A stretch of 5,224 nucleotides of DNA, from the NCBI GenBank assembly GCA_900555585.1, contig USLT01000064.1, positions 1-5,224 of the forward strand. Reading direction: 5' to 3'. The DNA is from an uncultured Collinsella sp. Lineage in GTDB: Bacteria > Actinomycetota > Coriobacteriia > Coriobacteriales > Coriobacteriaceae. The notes beneath the pieces are model-generated. The model did not search any database and was not told where the DNA came from. It saw only the letters and a program-made list of their open reading frames with translations. Positions 5,059 to 5,224 of this stretch are shown here, in pieces (position 1 is the first letter of the stretch; the number at the start of each line of letters is the position of its first letter). The position numbers and the translations under genes are program-made.

Positions 5059-5091
5059 AAAACGGCGCCGAGCTCGCGTAGCCCGGCGCCG
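5059..5091 (-). terminator. Leftward-facing terminator-like hairpin with no leftward gene in front of it
   Basis: CGGCGCCG at 5063-5070 pairs with CGGCGCCG at 5084-5091 (8 bp, 13-base loop). Read on the - strand the stem is followed by TTTTCT, as in an intrinsic terminator; on the + strand no T run follows. Within the window no - strand gene ends here. It could stop an antisense or leftward transcript coming from beyond the right edge, and so insulate the exported-protein gene. Each arm is itself a perfect palindrome, and the arms are spaced 21 bases apart, so a protein-binding site is an alternative. Confidence 0.5.
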
Positions 5092-5134
5092 CCCAGAAAC
5101 CCGCGGGTGGCGTGCAGGGGCGCCGGAAAGCGGG

Positions 5135-5140
5135 TATACT
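5135..5140 (+). promoter_or_regulatory. -10 box of the structured RNA/leader
   Basis: TATACT (five of six matches) is preceded by GCGGG and would start a transcript near 5147. I see no good -35 hexamer at 17-18 bases. The transcript start fits the left edge of the hairpin series that follows. Confidence 0.55.
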
Positions 5141-5146
5141 GGTAGC

Positions 5147-5224
5147 GACTAGGGAGGCGTACGCCCTCCTGGAGTTTGTGTAGTGGGGTGAAACCCGCAC
5201 GAACAGCCGCTCCTGCCAGGGCGG
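5147..5224 (+). ncRNA. Structured RNA, probably the 5' leader of the next gene (runs off the window)
   Basis: Three consecutive stems follow the promoter. The first is GGAGG 5153-5157 with CCTCC 5165-5169. The second is GTTTGTG 5174-5180 with CACGAAC 5198-5204, continued inward past a bulged TAG by TGGG 5184-5187 with CCCG 5194-5197, closing a GTGAAA loop. The third is CCGCTC 5207-5212 with GGGCGG 5219-5224, loop CTGCCA. The second and third stems each use G-U pairs that exist only in the + strand RNA and would be A-C mismatches in the opposite strand, so the RNA is rightward. The order (hairpin with GGNGAAA-type loop, then AACAGCCGCTC) reminds me of the ribosomal protein L21 (rplU) leader of Gram-positive bacteria. 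This is from memory and is not certain. A riboswitch or a free small RNA are the alternatives. The element is cut by the window edge. Confidence 0.45.

Larger units (their letters stand above)
4859..5134. other. Non-coding stretch upstream of the exported-protein gene
   Basis: Neither strand shows a frame here with a ribosome binding site or recognisable protein; the frames that cross it look like chance openings. It holds the leftward ribosome binding site (4863-4869), a weak leftward -10 (CTTAAT on the - strand, in + 4894-4899), a 10-base palindrome and a leftward-facing terminator-like hairpin. The rightward promoter begins at its right end. Together with 5135-5224 it forms the longest gene-free part of the window. 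Confidence 0.55.

Noticed and set aside
4895..5200. - strand open frame of 101 codons across the right intergenic region
   Set aside because: It runs through the terminator-like hairpin and the structured RNA, and has no ribosome binding site or recognisable protein features.
5174..5224. Cobalamin riboswitch, suggested by GGTGAAA followed by a Cys/Gly-rich GCCGCTCCTG stretch
   Set aside because: The hallmark B12-box and the upstream GGGAA-type conserved element are not present, and the stem arrangement does not match what I recall of that class. A covariance scan would settle it.

Overview
The window reads as a gene-dense piece of chromosome from a GC-rich, probably Gram-positive bacterium. 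It has strong purine-rich ribosome binding sites, a lipobox lipoprotein, and small membrane-protein types that I otherwise associate with Clostridia and related gut bacteria. A member of the Coriobacteriia (Eggerthella/Collinsella relatives) is my best guess. It rests on recognition of protein style and composition, not on a marker gene.

Left block (1-1143, + strand): three tightly spaced genes for small membrane proteins. The first is cut by the window edge and has a membrane segment followed by an exported C-terminal domain. The second is a 113-residue multi-span protein. The third is a 112-residue protein with a charged N-terminal helix and two spans. They look like one operon. A strong hairpin (1156-1191) separates them from a convergent lipoprotein gene (1212-1772, - strand).

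Middle block (1773-3438): a divergent promoter region, then a two-gene unit on the + strand. The first gene encodes a membrane-anchored protein with a cytoplasmic helical, TPR-like repeat region. The second overlaps it by one to four bases and encodes a two-span protein with a C-terminal extracytoplasmic beta-rich module. That module resembles the C-terminus of the truncated first gene in the window.

Right block (3439-5224): base composition falls visibly here. It holds an XRE-family regulator with a three-span membrane C-terminus (3704-4333, + strand), behind an extended -10 promoter. Convergent to it is a small exported protein ending in a Trp-rich tail (4424-4858, - strand). A non-coding stretch follows, with a palindrome, a leftward terminator-like hairpin, a good -10 box, and a structured RNA that runs off the right edge. 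G-U pairs show that this RNA is made from the + strand. It is probably the leader of the next gene, possibly a ribosomal-protein (L21-type) leader.

I see no CRISPR array, insertion sequence, tRNA, rRNA or recognisable defence or toxin-antitoxin module. Apart from the HTH regulator, the proteins belong to poorly characterised membrane and lipoprotein families, so how they work together is unknown.
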